This document shows positions 11,921-15,211 of a DNA stretch of 15,211 nt, piece after piece. Below the pieces are notes generated by a model, which saw nothing but the letters and a program-made list of their open reading frames with translations, did no database searches and had not been told where the DNA came from. Made by a program: the position numbers and the translations under genes. This stretch comes from Elusimicrobiota bacterium. Lineage in GTDB: Bacteria > Elusimicrobiota > Elusimicrobia > UBA1565 > JACRDR01. The stretch is taken from NCBI GenBank assembly GCA_016207585.1, contig JACQPI010000106.1, positions 1-15,211 on the forward strand. The letters are read 5' to 3'. Position 1 is the first letter of the stretch, and every line of letters starts with the position of its first letter.

Positions 11921-12546
11921 GTCGATGCCGTCTTTTCGGCCTGCTCGTATTATTTTTGTCCGGATGCGCGGGAATCGAGAGTCGAAGATACCTGGAGCCC
12001 GCTTTCCACGGCAAGGCCCCGGGGCGAGTCGCCGTATTGCCGTTCGATAACCAGAGCGTCGATCTGGTCGGCCCGGAGCTCCTGCGCCGCATGGTTCAGG
12101 GGGGGCTTGGCCGGTCCGGCTATGAGTGCGTTCCTCTGGATCGGGTCGATGAAGCCTTGAAGACGTTGGGGCTCACCGATGGGGGGCAGTTGCGCGCGGT
12201 GCCGTCGCAAGGGTTGCGGTCGGTTTTGGGGGTCGAGGGGCTTTTTTACGGCGATGTCGAGGAATTTTCTTTTTTGAACGTCGGTTTCGCCGTCCGGCGG
12301 ATCGTCCGTCTGCGGCTCAAGTTCGAATTGTCCTCGACCGGGGAGCTCCTCTGGGAGGATGCCGGCCAGGGCCTGACGGAGTATTTTACGCTGAAGAAGG
12401 AACGCGCTTGGCGGGCCTTTATGGAGGGATTGGTGGTGCGGGAGGCCGAGAATTTGTTCCGGACCCCGCTCATGCCCGAGGCGCGGGAGGCCGTGCGGCG
12501 GTTGCTGCTGAGTCTGCCGCCTTACGGGATGCGGGTAAATAATTAA
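11917..12546 (+). CDS. GNA1162/DUF799-family outer-membrane lipoprotein
   Basis: 209 residues from a GTG overlapping the upstream stop. The lipobox is a classic LSGC with Cys17, followed by AGIESR. The core matches the GNA1162 (DUF799) family: RVAVLPFDNQSVDLVGPELLRRMVQ, GYECVPLDRVDEAL, LGLTDGGQL, and LLGVEGLFYGDVEEF-like text at about 101-117. These proteins have a TolB-N/CsgG-like alpha/beta fold, sit in the outer membrane as periplasm-facing lipoproteins, and are often encoded next to CsgG-family genes. That is the case here. The exact function is unknown in all members; assembly of or association with a CsgG-like pore complex is the usual proposal. The full length and intact motifs suggest a working gene. 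Confidence 0.82.
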   Translation: MSRCRLFGLLVLFLSGCAGIESRRYLEPAFHGKAPGRVAVLPFDNQSVDLVGPELLRRMVQGGLGRSGYECVPLDRVDEALKTLGLTDGGQLRAVPSQGLRSVLGVEGLFYGDVEEFSFLNVGFAVRRIVRLRLKFELSSTGELLWEDAGQGLTEYFTLKKERAWRAFMEGLVVREAENLFRTPLMPEAREAVRRLLLSLPPYGMRVNN

Positions 12547-12563
12547 GAATAAGGAGGGGCCTC

Positions 12564-13517
12564 ATGAGGGACCTAAAACAGAAACTCCTGTCGGGTTGGA
12601 TCGCGGGGGCGCTCGTGGCGGGGCTGGGAGCGGGTTGTACGAGCACGTCGGTCCGGATGCGCCAGCCCGTCACCGCGACCCAAACGCCCCAGGTGAGCTC
12701 GAAATGGACCGGCCCGCGCCGGCGCATCGGGATCGTGGATTTCGTAAATAAGAGTTCGTACGGCGCACGGTTGGGAAGCGCCGCTTCCGATATTTTGATA
12801 ACGGAGCTCACGAAGACGGGGAAATTCGTGGTGGTGGAGCGGGAAAAAATAAACAAGATACTGGAGGAGCAGAAGCTCCAGGCCTCGGGGGCGATCGATC
12901 CCCGCTCGGTCATCCAGGTGGGGAAGATATTGGGGCTCAACGCGATCGTCACGGGAGCCGTTTCCCAGTTCGGGGTCAAGACGGAAGGTTTCGAGGGGTT
13001 GGTCGCGCAATCGAAACGGCAAATCGCCGAGGCCACGGTCGACATCCGTGTCGTCGATGCGGAGACGGGGCAGGTGTTGTACGCGGAGTCCGGCAAGGGA
13101 GCGGGAAAGAGCGTGAAAAGGTCCTTCCTGGGTTTGGGCGGGCGCGGCGGCTATGATGAGACTCTCGAAGGGGAGGCTTTGCGCGCCGCCATCGCGCAAT
13201 TTACGGAGAATATCGTCAGCCGAGTCAACGCCAGACCGTGGTCCTGCCGCATCGCCGGAGTCAGCGGGGAGCTGGTCTACCTGAACGCGGGCGAGGGGCT
13301 GGGGCTGGAGCGGGGGGCCGAGCTGGAATGCTTCCATTTGGGGAAGGAGATACTGGATCCGACGACCGGGTTGATCTTGGGATATGAGGAGGCTCCGCTG
13401 GGTCGCCTGCGCGTGACGGGGCCGCTGGGAGACTCGGGGGAGGGTTCCGTGGCGCGCTTCATTAAAACGACGGGGGCGGCTCCGGCTGCGAAAGACATAT
13501 GCCGATGGCCGTCCTGA
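12564..13517 (+). CDS. CsgG/HfaB-family lipoprotein with a FlgT-like C-terminal domain
   Basis: 317 residues. A strong AAGGAGG at 12551-12557 stands 6 nt before the ATG. The signal peptide ends LGAGC, with Cys25 lipidated. Residues about 52-222 are a CsgG-type domain: RRIGIVDFVNKSS, SAASDILITELTKTGKFVVVEREKI, the EEQKLQASG helix, GLNAIVTGAVSQFG, and VDIRVVDAETGQVLYAESGKG. Residues about 226-300 form a second beta-rich domain with VSGELVYLNAGEGLGLERGAELE, then LDPTTGLILG, which resembles the C-terminal domain of FlgT. CsgG proper makes a nine-fold outer-membrane channel for curli subunits. No CsgA, CsgB, CsgE or CsgF is nearby, so the partner must be something else, perhaps the three preceding lipoproteins. 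Confidence 0.82.
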   Translation: MRDLKQKLLSGWIAGALVAGLGAGCTSTSVRMRQPVTATQTPQVSSKWTGPRRRIGIVDFVNKSSYGARLGSAASDILITELTKTGKFVVVEREKINKILEEQKLQASGAIDPRSVIQVGKILGLNAIVTGAVSQFGVKTEGFEGLVAQSKRQIAEATVDIRVVDAETGQVLYAESGKGAGKSVKRSFLGLGGRGGYDETLEGEALRAAIAQFTENIVSRVNARPWSCRIAGVSGELVYLNAGEGLGLERGAELECFHLGKEILDPTTGLILGYEEAPLGRLRVTGPLGDSGEGSVARFIKTTGAAPAAKDICRWPS

Positions 13518-13576
13518 GCGGCTTGGTTTGTTTGCGTCTTCGGGAACTTTCCGGGGCGTGAGTCGTATCTTGGGGC

Positions 13577-15097
13577 ATGCTGGCGAAAGTATGGTCCGCC
13601 GCGGTCTGCGGGGTCGACGGCTATCTCGTCACGGTGGAACTGGATCTTGGCCGAGGACTGCCTAGCTATATGACGGTGGGACTTCCGGACAGCGCGGTAC
13701 GAGAGTCGCGGGAACGGGTGGTCGCGGCGATTCGCAATTCGGGTTACGAGTTCCCATGCAGGCGCGTCACGGTCAACTTGGCTCCCGCCCAGTTCAGAAA
13801 GCGGGGGACCCAGTTCGATCTTCCGGTCGCATTGGGCATCCTGGCGGCTTCGGGTCAAATCCCGGCCGGCGATTGGGTCCAGCGCTATTGCTTTTTGGGA
13901 GAGTTGGCGCTGGATGGCGGCATACAACCGGTATCCGGAATCCTCCCGATGGCCGCTTCGGCCGCCTCCGAGGGGCGACAAGGGGTTGTTTTATCGCGAT
14001 TGAATGCCTCGGAGGCGGCTTTGGTCGGCATACAAAGCCTGGGGGCCGCGTCGTTGCGGGAAGTCGTCGGGTTCATCGCCGGGCAGGTCCGCCTGGAGTC
14101 TTCGGCTCCTTCGCGGCCCGTGGTTTCCGTCTCCGCCGGCGACCTGGCGGACGTAAAAGGTCAGGGTCTGGGCAAGAGGGCTCTTGAAATCTCGGCGGCC
14201 GGAGGGCATCATTTATTGTTGACCGGCCCCCCTGGGGTCGGCAAGTCCATGTTGGCCGCAAGACTTCCAGGGATATTGCCCGCGCCCGACGATCGGGAGC
14301 TGCTGGAGATCGCGAAGATGGCGTCGGTCGCTGGGTTGTCGTCGTGCGCGGCGAAAGCGGCATGCCCCAGGCCGTTTCGCGCTCCGCATCATAGCCTGCC
14401 TCCCGGCGCCTTGGCGGGCGGAGGCGCCACGTGCAAGCCCGGTGAGGTCTCATTGGCGCATGGAGGGGTGCTGTTTTTGGACGAACTGCCGGAGTTCCAG
14501 CGCGAGAGCCTTGAGGCTTTGCGCGCGCCCCTGGAAACGCGCAATGCGGTTGTCTCGCGGCTGGGAGAAAGGGTAATCTACCCTGCCGACTTCCTGCTGG
14601 TCGCGGCGATGAACCCATGTCCGTGCGGGTGGAAGGGGCATCCAAAGCGGCATTGCACTTGCAGCCCGGGCCAGGAATCTCGGTACGCGGCCCGGCTCTC
14701 GGGGCCCTTGCTGGATCGAATCGATTTGGGAGTGGAGCTGTCTTCTTTGAATTTTCGGCAATGGAGCGAGACGGTGGAAGAGGAAAAAAGCGCGAAGGTG
14801 CGCGCCCGCGTCGAAACGGCCAGGGCTCGTCAGGCGAAGCGCCTGGCCGGCGAGGGCTTGCGCCTGAACGCCGAAATGGGTCCCCGCCAACTCCGCCGCC
14901 ATTGCCCCCTGGCCCGGGAAGCGGCCGCTTTCATGGAGGCTGCGTCGGAACGCCTGCATCTTTCCGCGCGGAGCATGGATCGCGTCGTCAAGGTCTCCAG
15001 GACGATCGCGGACCTCGAATGCTCCGAAGCGATTTCCGGCGGGCATCTGGCGGAAGCCTTGGCGTTGAGCGGCCGAGATCGCAGAATGGAGAGATGA
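13577..15097 (+). CDS. comM: ComM/YifB-family AAA+ ATPase (Mg-chelatase-like)
   Basis: 506 residues, the usual full length. The N-terminal ChlI-type domain (about 20-140) begins with VELDLGRGLPSYMTVGLPDSAVRESRERV-type text. The AAA+ core has Walker A GPPGVGKS at 217-224, PHHSLPPGAL-type pore-loop text near 270, Walker B VLFLDE at 298-303 and sensor 1 MNPCP at 345-349. Four cysteines (348, 350, 360 and 362) sit in a PCPCGW...HCTC knuckle that probably holds zinc. The C-terminal helical domain ends near SGGHLAEALALSGRD. ComM is a hexameric helicase that promotes branch migration during uptake of DNA by natural transformation; many non-competent bacteria also carry it. The ATG at 13577 has only a weak GGGG upstream, and the 59-bp gap after the CsgG-like gene shows no convincing promoter or terminator. 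Its stop overlaps the next small ORF as ATGA. Confidence 0.95.
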   Translation: MLAKVWSAAVCGVDGYLVTVELDLGRGLPSYMTVGLPDSAVRESRERVVAAIRNSGYEFPCRRVTVNLAPAQFRKRGTQFDLPVALGILAASGQIPAGDWVQRYCFLGELALDGGIQPVSGILPMAASAASEGRQGVVLSRLNASEAALVGIQSLGAASLREVVGFIAGQVRLESSAPSRPVVSVSAGDLADVKGQGLGKRALEISAAGGHHLLLTGPPGVGKSMLAARLPGILPAPDDRELLEIAKMASVAGLSSCAAKAACPRPFRAPHHSLPPGALAGGGATCKPGEVSLAHGGVLFLDELPEFQRESLEALRAPLETRNAVVSRLGERVIYPADFLLVAAMNPCPCGWKGHPKRHCTCSPGQESRYAARLSGPLLDRIDLGVELSSLNFRQWSETVEEEKSAKVRARVETARARQAKRLAGEGLRLNAEMGPRQLRRHCPLAREAAAFMEAASERLHLSARSMDRVVKVSRTIADLECSEAISGGHLAEALALSGRDRRMER

Positions 15098-15162
15098 CCA
15101 TGACCGAGCATCTTGCGCAGGGAATGGTTGACACCGTAAGTTTGTTTGGAGTGAAACCATGA
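15094..15162 (+). CDS. 22-codon ORF bridging comM and the next gene
   Basis: It starts at an ATG overlapping the comM stop (ATGA), or at the second ATG at 15100, which has GGAG about 8 nt upstream. From 15100 the peptide begins MTEHLAQGM, continues VDTVSLFGVKP, and ends at a TGA that overlaps the next ATG. The first nine residues are identical to the start of the following gene because of a tandem duplication. It may be a duplication remnant that keeps translational coupling intact, or a leader peptide. Confidence 0.4.
   Translation: MTMTEHLAQGMVDTVSLFGVKP
15097..15126 (+). repeat. direct repeat, copy 1 (30 bp)
   Basis: This is identical over 30 bp to 15156-15185, with an offset of 59 bp. 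It contains the start codon and first nine codons of an ORF. The bases just upstream (TGGAG) are shared by both copies with one small gap. An offset of 59 is not a multiple of three, so the copies are in different frames. Confidence 0.95.
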
Positions 15163-15185
15163 CCGAGCATCTTGCGCAGGGAATG
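15156..15185 (+). repeat. direct repeat, copy 2 (30 bp)
   Basis: The second identical 30-bp copy of 15097-15126. It forms the 5' end of the partial gene that leaves the window. TGGAG lies just upstream, in the unique 29-bp spacer between the two copies. Confidence 0.95.
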
Positions 15186-15211
15186 CCGAGCGAAAAGGTA
15201 GTGCAACCTCT
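15159..15211 (+). CDS. start of an unidentified gene, cut by the window edge
   Basis: The ATG at 15159 overlaps the stop of the preceding 22-codon ORF as ATGA. GGAG stands 7 nt upstream, giving a good ribosome-binding site. Only about 17 codons are visible, starting MTEHLAQGMPSEKVV and still open at the edge. It is too short to identify. It probably continues the comM transcript. Confidence 0.55.
   Translation, partial: MTEHLAQGMPSEKVVQP

Noticed and set aside
12564..13517. Naming the CsgG-like gene as part of a curli system
   Set aside because: No CsgA, CsgB, CsgE or CsgF homologue is present, and the C-terminal domain is not that of CsgG proper.
52..15133. TTGACA followed by a ribosome-binding site and ATG at both window ends (52-81 and 15128-15161)
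   Set aside because: The resemblance is limited to common promoter and ribosome-binding words. The intervening bases do not align and neither has a -10 box at the right distance.
1..15211. CRISPR array, transposase, integrase or phage genes
   Set aside because: No regularly spaced repeats and no recognisable mobile-element protein in any frame. The only direct repeat is the two-copy duplication at the right edge.

Overview
The window is about 15.2 kb of GC-rich, tightly packed DNA. It looks like a Gram-negative (diderm) bacterium: there is a signal-peptide-bearing beta-barrel porin ending in Phe, at least three outer-membrane-type lipoproteins with lipoboxes, and a CsgG-family protein. Genes are chained by ATGA, GTGA or TGATG overlaps and there is almost no non-coding DNA. 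I see no insertion sequence, CRISPR array, phage gene or convincing rho-independent terminator. The phylum cannot be fixed from this sequence alone. A tRNA-Arg with a GCG anticodon, instead of the usual bacterial ACG, hints at a lineage outside the familiar model groups.

Left part, minus strand, 181-2859: a tRNA-Arg(GCG) with its own -10 box, then an enoyl-CoA isomerase-like crotonase, an SDR-type 2,4-dienoyl-CoA reductase and an unrecognised polytopic membrane protein with an internal duplication. The two enzymes form a sensible pair. The reductase is of the type that yields trans-3-enoyl-CoA, and the crotonase keeps only the glutamate needed for delta3-delta2 isomerisation, so together they would feed unsaturated acyl-CoAs into beta-oxidation. 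A Na+/Ca2+-exchanger-like cation antiporter (2963-4168) follows upstream and may start from a leaderless transcript.

Centre, minus strand, 4182-10276: seven genes read as one operon in the order feoA, feoB, fur, apbE, porin, FMN-binding protein, four-helix membrane protein. A near-consensus promoter with a palindromic operator over its -10 box drives it. FeoAB imports ferrous iron, Fur is the likely iron-responsive repressor, and ApbE is a periplasmic flavin transferase whose natural client is the FMN-binding protein encoded two genes downstream. The histidine-rich four-helix protein could pass electrons across the inner membrane, and the porin could admit ferric complexes. My reading, which is inference, is a Fur-controlled flavin-based ferric reduction and ferrous uptake system.

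Right part, plus strand, 10410-15211: divergent from feoA, an operon of four exported proteins (an LPP20/FlgP-like lipoprotein, a FlgT-like protein, a GNA1162/DUF799 lipoprotein and a CsgG/HfaB-like lipoprotein) suggests an outer-membrane complex without any curli subunit nearby. It is followed by comM (YifB family), then a 22-codon ORF and the start of another gene. These last two begin with the same 30-bp sequence, a small tandem duplication.
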